Positions 34,631 through 43,591 are shown, counted from the first letter of the stretch. The stretch is DNA of 64,000 nt from Flavitalea plasmicola (GCF_030546645.1 NZ_JAUOTO010000005.1:434001-498000); one strand, 5' to 3'. Notes: generated from the letters alone by a model not told the origin. Made by a program: numbers and translations.

Positions 34631-35281
34631 CTACATCTGCACTTTCGTGCCAAATGCCAGGTCGCCGGCATCGCCGAGCCCGGGGACGATGTATCCCTTG
34701 GCTGTCAATTCGTCATCTATTGTGCCACACCACACTTTACAGTTGGGTTCGCTACGCAGGACATATTCTATCCCCACGGTGCAGGCGATGGCGACCACCA
34801 CATGGATCTCGGAGGGATGGCCCTCTTCCCGGAGGAACTGGATGGTCTTTACCAGGGAGGCGCCGGTGGCAAGCATGGGGTCGGAAACGATGACCACCCG
34901 TCCTTCCAGCTCGGGGCAGGATACATAGTCCAGGCTGATCTCGAAGCTGCCGTCGCGCTGGTGCTTCCGGTAGGCGGAGATAAAGGCGTTATCGGCCTTG
35001 TCAAAGTAGTTCAGCAGTCCCTGGTGCAGGGGGAGGCCTGCCCGGAGGATGGTGGCGACCACGGGCTGGTCTTTCAGCGTTTTGCAGATGGCGGTACCCA
35101 GTGGCGTTTGCACTTCCGTTTCTGCAAAAGCAAGCCCCTTACTGATCTCGTAAGCAGCCACCTCGCCTATGCGTTCCAGGTTGCGGCGAAAGCGCATCCT
35201 GTCCTTCTGGACCTCTTCGTCCCTGATCTCGCTGATCCAATTGCTTAACAGGGAATACTGCTCACTTAAATTGACGACCAT
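34631..35281 (-). CDS. upp: Uracil phosphoribosyltransferase
   Basis: Upp salvages uracil, making UMP from uracil and PRPP. The 216-residue protein has the PRTase core: VVATILRAGLPLHQGLLNYF, the PRPP loop VSDPMLATGASLVKTI (usually DPMLATGG, here Ser in place of the last Gly), and the C-terminal uracil-binding stretch IVPGLGDAGDLAFGT. The stretch 35282-35527 upstream holds no gene and no clear regulatory structure beyond a G-rich run. Confidence 0.93.
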   Translation of the reverse strand: MVVNLSEQYSLLSNWISEIRDEEVQKDRMRFRRNLERIGEVAAYEISKGLAFAETEVQTPLGTAICKTLKDQPVVATILRAGLPLHQGLLNYFDKADNAFISAYRKHQRDGSFEISLDYVSCPELEGRVVIVSDPMLATGASLVKTIQFLREEGHPSEIHVVVAIACTVGIEYVLRSEPNCKVWCGTIDDELTAKGYIVPGLGDAGDLAFGTKVQM

Positions 35282-35527
35282 ATGAAATTGTGTTTTGACC
35301 TGTACGGGAGCTTTGGCGGGACAAACCTACGCCAAAATCGGGAAAAATCGGCTGAGGGGCTTTGATGAAAAGGTTCGGACCGGGAAGGAAAAGATCGGGA
35401 AGGAGGGTGGGGGGGTGGTATGTATCGTTTTGAGGGTGGATTGAAAATGAAAAAAAATGGGATTGAAAAGTCCTAAGATGCATTGCGTGTGGGGAATAAT
35501 GGGCTGGGGGGCGGGCCCGCCTGCCGG

Positions 35528-35851
35528 CTATTCGAGATCATCCAGCAAATCCTGGAACTCGTCGTTCAGATTGGGGTCTCCTTCATTGCGATCCAGGTAA
35601 TCGTCTTCCCTGGCTTTGGCCACCTGGCAGAGATAATAGTAGATGTCTTCTTTCAGCCCGATGAGGGCGCTGTTCCAGTGCTGGATCATGGATTTCACTG
35701 ATCCGTCCTCGAAAAGCAGGGTGCCGGCAATGGGATGCTGCAGCTCGTAGGCATCATTCTTCAGCAGTATCTCTGCAATTTTTAATTTCAGTTCATTTTC
35801 TTCCCAGATAACTGCATTCTTTGCTTCATAACTTAAGCAGTATTTTGCCAT
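35528..35851 (-). CDS. Small acidic hypothetical protein
   Basis: A 107-residue protein with no signal or membrane segment, moderately acidic, ending in a strongly acidic tail (NEGDPNLNDEFQDLLDDLE). No family is recognised. The ATG lies 49 bases from the divergent anmK start, so both probably share one regulatory interval. Codon use looks normal and the frame is uninterrupted. Confidence 0.65.
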   Translation of the reverse strand: MAKYCLSYEAKNAVIWEENELKLKIAEILLKNDAYELQHPIAGTLLFEDGSVKSMIQHWNSALIGLKEDIYYYLCQVAKAREDDYLDRNEGDPNLNDEFQDLLDDLE

Positions 35852-35900
35852 GCGTACGATTTGTGAATGAAGATAATAAAACTTTTATCTTTACGGCCTT

Positions 35901-37277
35901 ATGGTGTATAAAGTTATCGGCCTCATGAGCGGCAGCTCGCTGGACGGATTGGACATCGCCTATGTCCATTTGCAGGAGAGTCCCTCTACCAAAAAAGAGG
36001 GGCTGAGAAAATGGGAGTATAGTATTCTGTGGGCCGATTGTTATCCTTATTCTTCCGAATGGCGGCAGACGCTCGCTTCGGCCGGGGACCTCTCCGCATT
36101 TGAGTACCAGGTGCTCCATACCCGTTATGGACATTACCTGGGCGAGCAGGTGCTTCGGTTTATAGAGGAGCATAACCTGCATTACCAGGTGCAGCTGGTT
36201 GCCAGCCATGGACATACGACCTTTCACTCGCCGGAGCATAAGATGACGGCGCAGCTGGGGGATGGCGCGGCATTGGCAGCCACCGCGAAGATCAATGTGG
36301 TCAGCGACCTGCGGGCCATGGACGTGGCCCTGGGCGGACAAGGGGCGCCCATCGTGCCGGTGGGGGAAAGGCTGCTGCTGCAGGACTATACATTCTTTTT
36401 GAATTTGGGGGGGATTGCTAATATTTCGGCGCATTTTGAGCGACGAGCTGCGAGCGATGAGCTGCGAGCGGGGAGCAATGAGCTGCAAGCTGCAAGCGAC
36501 AAGCTGCAAGCAGACCAGGGAAGGGCGGGGAGTTTTGTGGCTTTTGACGTGTGCCCGGCCAACAGGGTGTTGAATGAGCTGGCGTTGCTGGCAGGGATGG
36601 AGTACGATGCAGGAGGGGAGCTGGCCTCACGGGGACAGGTGCTCGAGGGATTGCTGCAGCAGCTCGATGGATTGGCCTACTACGGCAAGCCCTATCCGAA
36701 ATCGCTGCCCAATGAATTCGGGACGGAGACGGTGCTGCCATTGATCCGCGAGGCGATAGAGGGAAAGGAGGGTGAAGGAGTCGACCAGGGCGCCGAGGGG
36801 GGCATCTCCATCGAGGATGCGCTCAGGACCTATGTGGAGCACGTGGCGCGGCAGGTGGTGAGGGCGGCGAGTGGTCAGCTGCAAGCTGCAAGCGACAAGC
36901 TGCAAGCTGCGAGTGGGGAGGTGAGAGCTTCGAGTGGGGAGCTGCAAGCTGCAAGCTACAAGCTGCAAGCTGAGACAGGGGAAGCGTCAGGAGGCGGCGG
37001 AGGAAAGATGTTGGTAGTAGGAAATGAAAAGAAGATGCTGGTCACAGGCGGCGGAGTACATAATACGTTCCTCGTGGGCAGGCTCCGGGCATTGCTGGCG
37101 CCGTTGGGAATAGAGGTTGTCGTGCCGGACGGGCAACTGGCAGATTACAAAGAGGCGCTCGTTATGGCGCTGATAGGAGTATTGCGCTGGCGGGAAGAGA
37201 ATAATGTATTTGCCTCCGTCACGGGTGCTTCCAGGGATAGCATCGGTGGTGCGGTGTGGATCGGACAGGAGGCTTGA
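35901..37277 (+). CDS. anmK: Anhydro-N-acetylmuramic acid kinase with two repeat-derived insertions
   Basis: AnmK phosphorylates and opens 1,6-anhydro-MurNAc during cell-wall recycling, giving MurNAc-6-P. The family start (IGLMSGSSLDGLDIAYV), ASHGHTTFH, GDGAALAA, QGAPIVPVGE, NLGGIANIS and LVTGGGVHNTFL are all present. At 458 residues it is far longer than the usual 370 or so. The excess is two low-complexity stretches, about residues 180-205 and 323-358, encoded by 7-bp repeats and read as LQAASDK-like heptapeptides. Both fall in loops between conserved blocks (just before AFDVCPANR, and before KMLVTGGG), so the enzyme may still fold. The reading frame is intact throughout. Confidence 0.9.
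   Translation: MVYKVIGLMSGSSLDGLDIAYVHLQESPSTKKEGLRKWEYSILWADCYPYSSEWRQTLASAGDLSAFEYQVLHTRYGHYLGEQVLRFIEEHNLHYQVQLVASHGHTTFHSPEHKMTAQLGDGAALAATAKINVVSDLRAMDVALGGQGAPIVPVGERLLLQDYTFFLNLGGIANISAHFERRAASDELRAGSNELQAASDKLQADQGRAGSFVAFDVCPANRVLNELALLAGMEYDAGGELASRGQVLEGLLQQLDGLAYYGKPYPKSLPNEFGTETVLPLIREAIEGKEGEGVDQGAEGGISIEDALRTYVEHVARQVVRAASGQLQAASDKLQAASGEVRASSGELQAASYKLQAETGEASGGGGGKMLVVGNEKKMLVTGGGVHNTFLVGRLRALLAPLGIEVVVPDGQLADYKEALVMALIGVLRWREENNVFASVTGASRDSIGGAVWIGQEA
36438..36514 (+). repeat. In-frame heptamer array 1 within anmK (11 units)
   Basis: Eleven 7-bp units: gagcgac, gagctgc, gagcgat, gagctgc, gagcggg, gagcaat, gagctgc, aagctgc, aagcgac, aagctgc, aagcaga. They encode a run containing SDELRAGSNELQAASDKLQA, inserted where homologues have only a short turn. 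The units are the same family as the intergenic arrays after porV and near 21.9 and 24.0 kb. Confidence 0.9.
36868..36972 (+). repeat. In-frame heptamer array 2 within anmK (15 units)
   Basis: Fifteen 7-bp units (105 bases, exactly 35 codons) in strict phase, mostly caagctg with variants caagcga, cgagtgg, caagcta and agagctt. One repeat unit is read in all three frames in turn, so 21 bases give a seven-residue repeat such as LQAASDK or LQAASGE. Weaker units extend the tract a little on both sides. Confidence 0.9.
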
Positions 37278-37361
37278 GGAGGCAGGTCAGGAGAGATATG
37301 GCCAGGTGGCACGGGGTGGCAGGTCTCGTAGAGAGCCTGTAAGGAGCGGGCAGCCCCGGGA

Positions 37362-38156
37362 TCATAACAGCTCGATCGTCTCTTCGTCGGATACGCTGTC
37401 TTTTTCCAAACCGGTATCCCCCTTCACTATTTTTAGCTTCTTCCTGCTGAGAGAATAATATCCTTCTTCTTTATTGTATTGGATGCGATAGGCTTTCAGG
37501 GCAAATGTCACGGGTGTCTCCCCTTTAAAGCTCAGCTCCTTTTCCTTCTCCGATTGCGTCTGGGTCTTTGCTTTCAGCGCTATAATCTTCTCGATGGCAT
37601 CCGCGCTCAGCTCGCCGGAGAAAGTGAGGTCGGATGCGTCCTTCACGGTGAAATGCCGGGTCTGCAATACTTCGGTTACGACGAACAGGTGGCCTTTTTG
37701 CAATTTTTTCAGGAACCCGTAGGCTTCTTCGACAGGTGTCTTTGTATTCAGGTACTCCTCCAGCAGCACTTCTGTTTCCACGCTGAGATGCTGGACATCT
37801 CCGAATGAATAAAGCAGTCGGGAGGCCGTGGCTAACTTGGCCGAAGCGGCTGATTTTCCCAGCAGCGGGATCTTTTGTTTCGCCTGGACGGTGGCCTCTG
37901 ACTTCAGGTCGAGCAGATCGAATCCTTTAAAAAAAGCGACCTTGCCTGGCGGTGAGATCTTGGGAACAATACCTTTCCCCTTTTTGGGGAACAGGGAAAA
38001 GACGGTGGCATTCATCGCCTCGGCCTCTCCGGGAGCGCCGATCAACCGCTGAAAGAAAGACTCTTTTGTTTTCTCGAGCAAGGTCAATGGCAATACGCCT
38101 TCGCGGGCCAGTGCCAGCCAGATGAAACCGTTTTGCCGAATGATGCCGGGTTGCAT
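37362..38156 (-). CDS. Bacterial gasdermin (pore-forming cell-death effector)
   Basis: A 264-residue cytoplasmic protein. The N-terminus (GFIWLALAREGVLPLTLLEK) fits the bacterial gasdermin start, where a Leu-Pro-Arg-x-Gly-x-x-Pro-Leu-like segment is typical. HLFVVTEVLQTRHFTV (about 156-171) matches the strand pair conserved from bacterial to animal gasdermins. After the last strand (YYSLSRKKLKIVK, about 233-245) comes an acidic tail of about 19 residues, the right place and size for the autoinhibitory peptide. In known systems a partner protease cuts this tail and the rest forms large membrane pores, killing the infected cell. There is no Cys at all, so the N-terminal palmitoylation described for some bacterial gasdermins cannot occur. 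It lies 6 bases after the CHAT protease gene. Confidence 0.82.
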   Translation of the reverse strand: MQPGIIRQNGFIWLALAREGVLPLTLLEKTKESFFQRLIGAPGEAEAMNATVFSLFPKKGKGIVPKISPPGKVAFFKGFDLLDLKSEATVQAKQKIPLLGKSAASAKLATASRLLYSFGDVQHLSVETEVLLEEYLNTKTPVEEAYGFLKKLQKGHLFVVTEVLQTRHFTVKDASDLTFSGELSADAIEKIIALKAKTQTQSEKEKELSFKGETPVTFALKAYRIQYNKEEGYYSLSRKKLKIVKGDTGLEKDSVSDEETIELL

Positions 38157-38162
38157 GTGCTT

Positions 38163-40445
38163 TTATTTAAGCGTTTTGTAATCTATTCGTTGTCCCTCCT
38201 TCCATAACGAGACATTCCGGATATTCCCTGGGTAGGCCTTGGCTACATTCGTGCAGCCGATCTTAATTGCTTTTTCGATATCGACGGCGCCATCCTGGAC
38301 GCAAAACCCAAAATAGAATTTCTGGATCAGGAGATTGGCAACCGAAGGTTCGATCTCGATATTAAAGCCCAGCGTATAGATACCCAGCCTGGAGATCAGC
38401 TCTGCCTGTATCTCCGAAAAGCAGGAACTTAAGAATACCAATTGTAAATAGCCTGACCGGTCTTTAAAGGCGTCTGTTAATTCCGCATTCTCCAGCAATT
38501 CTGTTTTGCCCGTGAGGTCATTCTTTAAACAAATGCCTTCCTCTACGCCGTGTCCGGAAAAATGGAGGACATTGGGATGTTTTTTCAGGTTGAACAGCAG
38601 TCTTTCATAGTTTGCTTCCAGCACGGGCGGCATGATATAAATTTTGCCTTCCGCCACCACGTCCTCCACCATTTCGACGATCTTATCGAACTCCAGGTCC
38701 AGTCTGCTCCTGTCATAAGGCTGGGCAGAGAGAAAGAGGAGCTTGAGTGGCTGTGAGGCTGTCCGCTGGAGGGGTTGTACGGGAATGGATGCTTTTGGCG
38801 CAATGGGGTGCGGAGCGCCTCGCGATCCGGGACGCTTTGCCGATTCCTGTGCGGGCGTGGGCCTGGATGCAGGCGCAGGTGCGGGTGTAAATCCAGTTGC
38901 AGGTATGGGGGCAGATCCAATTGCAGGTGCAGGCACAGATCCAGGTGTAGGCTCGGGGCCAGATCCAGGTGTAGGTTCGGGGCCAGATCCAGGTACAGGC
39001 TCGGGGCCAGACCCAAGTGCAGGTGCAGGTGGTACCGGGACCGGGTCCAGGGGTCGAAACTCCTGCATCCATGCTCCCTGGTAAAGATCCGAGCCTTCCG
39101 CGCTGGCGCCAAAACCGTCGAGAACGGCCGTTTGGATAAAATAATGCATGAAGAACAGGTCTGATCGATCGAAATAATCCGGTTCCTCTGCGCCACGAAC
39201 CAACTCGTTGTGCAGGTGTTGCGCGGCATTGTCGCCCCCCAGGATGGCCAGGGCTGCTTTGACCATAATACGTTCCAGCGATTTGGCGGATTCGTGGTAG
39301 AGGCTGGTCAGGGTTGGCCCGGCTTTCTTATCCTGGAGGTAAGCCAGGGAAAGCGCGGCCGTCAGCCGGCAATAGAAATCCTTTGACATCAGCCTGGATT
39401 CCGTATGCTCAGACGTGCATCCCAGTTTTGCCATCGAGACCAACGCCTCCGACCCCACGGAAGTTTCCCGGGCAGCGATCTGTCTCAGCGCCTGCAAAGC
39501 CGCTTCCTTGTCACTGGCCCTCCAGGCAACTCTTACGAGGTACATGTCCACCGGCTGACCTTTGAAATATTCTTCCAGCAGGATATCCGCCGACTTTGTG
39601 GAATCGCAGCGTTCGAGGGCATGATATAAATTTGTTTTGATCTGGCCGTTGGTCTCGCGGGCCAACCATTCTTTGACGGATTGCTGCACCCTTTGAAACC
39701 CCATGGCAGCCAGGATCTGGGCGCCAAAGCTCCGGACACGCCAGTTTCCGTGCGCTGACCAATCCCCGATGATCTTATCGGCAACCGCCCCCCGCCTCCA
39801 GCGCAGAAAAGAATAGTTCGCCGCGCTGCCGATCTCGTGTTCGTCGACGGCAAACCGCTGATAGGCTTCGGGATCGTTTGCTATCGGCGTCAGGCCGCTG
39901 TAATCGACCCATTTATGGGTGAGGAACTGTTCCAGAAACCACAGGTCATCCTCGTGCATGCGGCTGCTGGTATCACAAACTCCCCTGAAGGCATGGGTGG
40001 TGAGTTTTTCCCAGTTGAGGCTATCCCTTTTTGCCATATGCCACAGCACGCCGCCCCCGCCCCCTGCATAGCCCCAGGCCCGGAGGAAATATTCCCGCCC
40101 TATCAGATCGTTTTTCAGATCCAGGTGATCTCCTAATAACTGCAAAGCCGGCCGGTGGTCGCTGAATCCCGCGAACAGTTCGGCCAGCTTGTGTCCGTCC
40201 CGGTAATCGACCCTGCCTGACATACGACGGACGAGCTTTTCCGCAAGGCCGCTGCCCCGGGTGGCAATAAATTTATAGAGACGGCGGTATACCTGTTGTG
40301 TTTTGGGGTCCCTCATGGGTGTGGTGAGCAGCAACTCCTCTGCCTGTTGACCCTGCTCTATCAACCTTTGCAGGCTGAGGTTTCCCTTTATAGGATCACC
40401 GCCATAAAGGTCATTGATCCAGTTGTCCATTTCCCGGGAAGGCAT
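38163..40445 (-). CDS. HEAT-like repeat CHAT-domain caspase-fold protease, partner of the gasdermin
   Basis: A 760-residue cytoplasmic protein in three parts. Residues about 1-440 are alpha-helical repeats of HEAT/armadillo type (for example AALQALRQIAARETSVGSEALVSMAKLG), a plausible sensor. About 470-535 is an 8-residue repeat linker (GSGPEPTP and variants). About 563-760 is a CHAT protease of the caspase clan, starting LKLLFLSAQPYDRSR, with the dyad His632 in HFSGHG and Cys675 in FLSSCF. CHAT proteases occur next to bacterial gasdermins and activate them by cleavage. The tight spacing to the gasdermin gene indicates an operon with the protease first. What triggers it cannot be read from sequence. 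Confidence 0.85.
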   Translation of the reverse strand: MPSREMDNWINDLYGGDPIKGNLSLQRLIEQGQQAEELLLTTPMRDPKTQQVYRRLYKFIATRGSGLAEKLVRRMSGRVDYRDGHKLAELFAGFSDHRPALQLLGDHLDLKNDLIGREYFLRAWGYAGGGGGVLWHMAKRDSLNWEKLTTHAFRGVCDTSSRMHEDDLWFLEQFLTHKWVDYSGLTPIANDPEAYQRFAVDEHEIGSAANYSFLRWRRGAVADKIIGDWSAHGNWRVRSFGAQILAAMGFQRVQQSVKEWLARETNGQIKTNLYHALERCDSTKSADILLEEYFKGQPVDMYLVRVAWRASDKEAALQALRQIAARETSVGSEALVSMAKLGCTSEHTESRLMSKDFYCRLTAALSLAYLQDKKAGPTLTSLYHESAKSLERIMVKAALAILGGDNAAQHLHNELVRGAEEPDYFDRSDLFFMHYFIQTAVLDGFGASAEGSDLYQGAWMQEFRPLDPVPVPPAPALGSGPEPVPGSGPEPTPGSGPEPTPGSVPAPAIGSAPIPATGFTPAPAPASRPTPAQESAKRPGSRGAPHPIAPKASIPVQPLQRTASQPLKLLFLSAQPYDRSRLDLEFDKIVEMVEDVVAEGKIYIMPPVLEANYERLLFNLKKHPNVLHFSGHGVEEGICLKNDLTGKTELLENAELTDAFKDRSGYLQLVFLSSCFSEIQAELISRLGIYTLGFNIEIEPSVANLLIQKFYFGFCVQDGAVDIEKAIKIGCTNVAKAYPGNIRNVSLWKEGQRIDYKTLK
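38866..39025 (-). repeat. 24-bp coding tandem repeat in the CHAT protein linker
   Basis: About seven units of 24 bases encode 8-residue repeats: GSGPEPVP, GSGPEPTP, GSGPEPTP, GSVPAPAI, GSAPIPAT and more degenerate ones. The three central units are nearly identical in DNA, so copy number is likely to change by slippage or recombination, altering the distance between sensor and protease. Confidence 0.8.
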
Positions 40446-40574
40446 GATAGGATAAATTTGGTGGGGAAATTAATTCCGTATTAAATATAGACAAAAAGTG
40501 CGGTTGGGAAGCGATGGGTCACCAGCCATGCCATATGTCGTAATGAAAATATTTGCTATCTTTTCGGCTGATTG

Positions 40575-42560
40575 ATGAGAACCGCCCTGACAGCCCTTTT
40601 CCTGCTATTGGTGACCTTTGTCCGTGCCCAGACCTGCAGCAGCGGACTGGGCGATCCTATCGTCAATATCACCTTTGGCGCCGGGACGAATTTTGGTCCT
40701 CCGCTGGCGCCGGGTATCACCACGCTGGAATACGAGACACTGGCCTGCGTGCTCGATAATGCCTACACGATCGTCAACAGCACCAGCAATTGCTACGTCG
40801 GCGACTGGTTGACGGTGACCAGGGATCATACGGGAGATCCCAACGGGTATTATATGCTGATCGGCGCTTCGCACCAGGCCAGCGATTTTTATGTACAGAC
40901 GGTGACGGGTCTTTGCCCTTCGACCCATTACCAGTTCGCTGCCTGGGTGCTGAATATGGCCTCGCATGCGGGTGAGATCCTTCCCAATATTACTTTCAAC
41001 ATTGAAAAGACCGACGGCACCGTGCTGCAGAGCCTGCAGACCGGCGATGTGCCGGTGACCAATGCGACGGCCTGGCTGCAATATGCCTTCAATTTTACCA
41101 CGCCGCCGGGGATATCCTCCGTGGTGCTGCGCATGACGAACAACGCGGCGGGCGGATATGGCAATGACCTGGCGATAGATGATATTACTTTCCGGGCCGC
41201 GGGCCCTTCCGTCAACATCAGCATCAACGGCTATCCCGGCGATGCCGTAACCCTCTGCGCAGACCCCGCAGGCACCCTGCAGCTCCTGGGCACGGTGGGA
41301 AGCTGTTATGCAAATACTGTCTACCAATGGCAGCAAAGCAGTGACGATGGCAAAAGCTGGAACGATATCCCGGGCGCCGTGAGCGCTGCCTATTCAACCA
41401 GCACGACCCATGCCAGCGACTTACTCTATCGATTGACGGCGGCCGAGGCGGGGAACATCGGCGTTACCACCTGCCAGGTGGTGTCGGCGCCGGATTCCAT
41501 CAGGATACTACCGGTGGCCCATCCCGCCCTCACGATAGCGGCTGACACCCTGACTATCTGCGAGGGGGCGCCCGTTAGCTTCTCTGCGATGCCTGTCGAC
41601 GGCGGCGCCGCTCCGCAATACCAATGGATAGTGAATGGGTCACCCACGGGGGACAACGGTCCGCAATTCAACAGCAATGTCCTGGCCTCGGGCGACGAGG
41701 TGAGCTGTCTGCTGACCAGCGATGCCGTCTGTCCGGCTACTGCGACCGCCCTGTCCAATAAGCTTATCATGAATGTTTTGCCGAATATCACACCTTCGGT
41801 GGCGATAGCCGCTTCGGCCAATGGCGTCTGTGCCGACAGCCTGGTGGTTTTCAGGGCGACGCCTACCGATGGCGGCCCTCATCCCGGATACCAATGGGCC
41901 GTGAACGGTGATCCGGAGGGTGGCAGCTCCGCCGTATTTTCGTCCAACCACCTGCACGACGGGGATCTGATCAATGTTACCCTCACCGGGAGCCTGCCCT
42001 GCTCCCTGCCCGCGACATCCGATGCCATCAGCATGTCGGTGTATCCCCTGCCGACGGTGAGCCTGACGCCGGACACGGTGATCAAGGGAGGCACTTATCT
42101 ACAGCTGGATCCGCATATCGGCGGCCTTGTTGCATGGTATGTGTGGACGCCTTCGGAGTCGCTGTACAGTACTATTATTCCCAATCCTGTGGCCAACCCC
42201 GTGGCTTCGACTACTTATAAGCTGACGGTGACGACCGCGAAAGGCTGCAGCGCCAGCGCGAAAGAGCATGTGACAGTCTATTATGACCTGGCTATGCCCT
42301 CTGCTTTCACTCCGAATGGAGACGGACATAATGACCTGTTCCGCATACCGCCAGGCATTTCGGTGACGAACTTCAGGCTTGCCGTGTTCGACCGGTGGGG
42401 CGGGGAGGTTTTCGAGGCTGTCAACAACAACAGTGGATGGGATGGGACCAGGAACGGGACGTTGCGGCCCGCCGGCACGTATGTCTGGTACATTGAATAT
42501 TATAATCCGCTGCTTAAGCGCCTCGAGATGCAGAAGGGAACGGTGGAATTGATCCGGTGA
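40575..42560 (+). CDS. Secreted T9SS type B cargo protein with gliding-motility-associated C-terminal domain
   Basis: A 661-residue protein: signal peptide (ends FVRAQ), a carbohydrate-binding-like jelly roll (about 22-210, with the SHQASDFYVQTVTGLCPSTHYQF segment), several Ig-like repeats of Ser/Thr/Ala-rich beta strands, and a C-terminal CHU_C/gliding motility-associated domain (FTPNGDGHNDLFRI to GTYVWYIEY). That last domain is the type B sorting signal used by the type IX system, whose porU and porV lie at 14-19 kb. It is exported and probably surface-bound; binding target unknown. A TTG one codon before the ATG is not needed. Confidence 0.88.
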   Translation: MRTALTALFLLLVTFVRAQTCSSGLGDPIVNITFGAGTNFGPPLAPGITTLEYETLACVLDNAYTIVNSTSNCYVGDWLTVTRDHTGDPNGYYMLIGASHQASDFYVQTVTGLCPSTHYQFAAWVLNMASHAGEILPNITFNIEKTDGTVLQSLQTGDVPVTNATAWLQYAFNFTTPPGISSVVLRMTNNAAGGYGNDLAIDDITFRAAGPSVNISINGYPGDAVTLCADPAGTLQLLGTVGSCYANTVYQWQQSSDDGKSWNDIPGAVSAAYSTSTTHASDLLYRLTAAEAGNIGVTTCQVVSAPDSIRILPVAHPALTIAADTLTICEGAPVSFSAMPVDGGAAPQYQWIVNGSPTGDNGPQFNSNVLASGDEVSCLLTSDAVCPATATALSNKLIMNVLPNITPSVAIAASANGVCADSLVVFRATPTDGGPHPGYQWAVNGDPEGGSSAVFSSNHLHDGDLINVTLTGSLPCSLPATSDAISMSVYPLPTVSLTPDTVIKGGTYLQLDPHIGGLVAWYVWTPSESLYSTIIPNPVANPVASTTYKLTVTTAKGCSASAKEHVTVYYDLAMPSAFTPNGDGHNDLFRIPPGISVTNFRLAVFDRWGGEVFEAVNNNSGWDGTRNGTLRPAGTYVWYIEYYNPLLKRLEMQKGTVELIR

Positions 42561-42568
42561 TCCGGAGA

Positions 42569-43534
42569 TCAGGTGGCCGAATACTTCTTCGGCTTCATCC
42601 CTATGTGCGCTTCAAAGATCCGGCTGAAATGACTGAGGTTAGAAAAGCCTAGCAGGTAGCCCACCTGAGAAACAGTGTACTTGTGCTCTTTCAGCAACCG
42701 TGCGGCTTCTTTCATCCGGAAGCATTGGTAATAATTAAAAAAGCTGGCGCCGAAGATCTGTTTGAAAAGTCTTTTTAATTTGGAGGTACTCATGCCCGCG
42801 GCAGTTGCCAGCTCACTCAATACAGGAGGTGTATCCAGCTGTGAAAGTATCCTGTCCCTGATCTGATAAATTTTCCGGACATCATTTTCATCGAGGGAAT
42901 GCACGGGTGCGTTCTCCCTTTTATACAATTCCGCGAATAACAGGCAAATCATTTCTTCCGCCTTGATCCTGCAATAAAAGTTTTGCAGGGATCCAGGTAC
43001 GGCCGCCTCTATTATTTCCCTGGCAGCTGTATGTATTTGCGGTGATATCAGCTCTTCAAATAATGCAGGCCGGTTGCCCGTGGTGATGTTCTTCAGGATG
43101 GCATTGTCCTCTTCTCCCTGCCCCAGCAAGGTCTTCAAATAAAGGGTGTCAATGGCGATGAGAATGGAGCGGTATTTTGTTTTCCCGGGGTACACCGTCT
43201 CAAGATCGATATTTCCCCTGATCATCTGCACTGACGGCAGATCTTTCATGGAGTGCGGTCCGGCAACGTCCTCCTTGTTCTTAAAAACGTTGTTGAAAGA
43301 CATGATGATCCTTTCGTTTGCACTGGGGTCATGCAGCCTTCTTGAAAGCAGATCCTGGTTCAATTCGCAATTGCGGATCATCATGCTGAGTGAAGGGTTC
43401 AGTAACAAGCCCCGGATGTAGCCATTCCCTTTGTCCTTTGGAACCTTTACCATGCCCTTTTCCACCTTGCTGCCTACCAGGTCGGCGAATAATTTTAAGA
43501 ATCCTGTTTGCTCTTTTAATGTGATTTCAAACAT
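42569..43534 (-). CDS. AraC-family transcriptional regulator
   Basis: A 321-residue protein with a non-conserved sensory N-terminal half and a C-terminal AraC/XylS DNA-binding domain (about 225-320). The first helix-turn-helix is LSELATAAGMSTSKLKRLFKQIFG and the second is YTVSQVGYLLGFSNLSHFSRIF. Its gene is divergent from the TetX-like monooxygenase gene with about 69 bases between starts, the usual position for a dedicated regulator. The inducer is unknown. Confidence 0.88.
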   Translation of the reverse strand: MFEITLKEQTGFLKLFADLVGSKVEKGMVKVPKDKGNGYIRGLLLNPSLSMMIRNCELNQDLLSRRLHDPSANERIIMSFNNVFKNKEDVAGPHSMKDLPSVQMIRGNIDLETVYPGKTKYRSILIAIDTLYLKTLLGQGEEDNAILKNITTGNRPALFEELISPQIHTAAREIIEAAVPGSLQNFYCRIKAEEMICLLFAELYKRENAPVHSLDENDVRKIYQIRDRILSQLDTPPVLSELATAAGMSTSKLKRLFKQIFGASFFNYYQCFRMKEAARLLKEHKYTVSQVGYLLGFSNLSHFSRIFEAHIGMKPKKYSAT

Positions 43535-43591
43535 GTTCTTTTAGGACTATTTATTGGCCAAAAGTAGCTATTTTGTCTTTGTTCGGCTATA

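Noticed and set aside
19144-36972. Regular short repeats considered as a CRISPR array
   Set aside because: Units are 7 bases in unbroken phase without spacers, and no cas genes are present.
37479-37808. Plus-strand frame within the gasdermin gene
   Set aside because: Shadow frame; the minus-strand protein has the gasdermin motif and the operon context.
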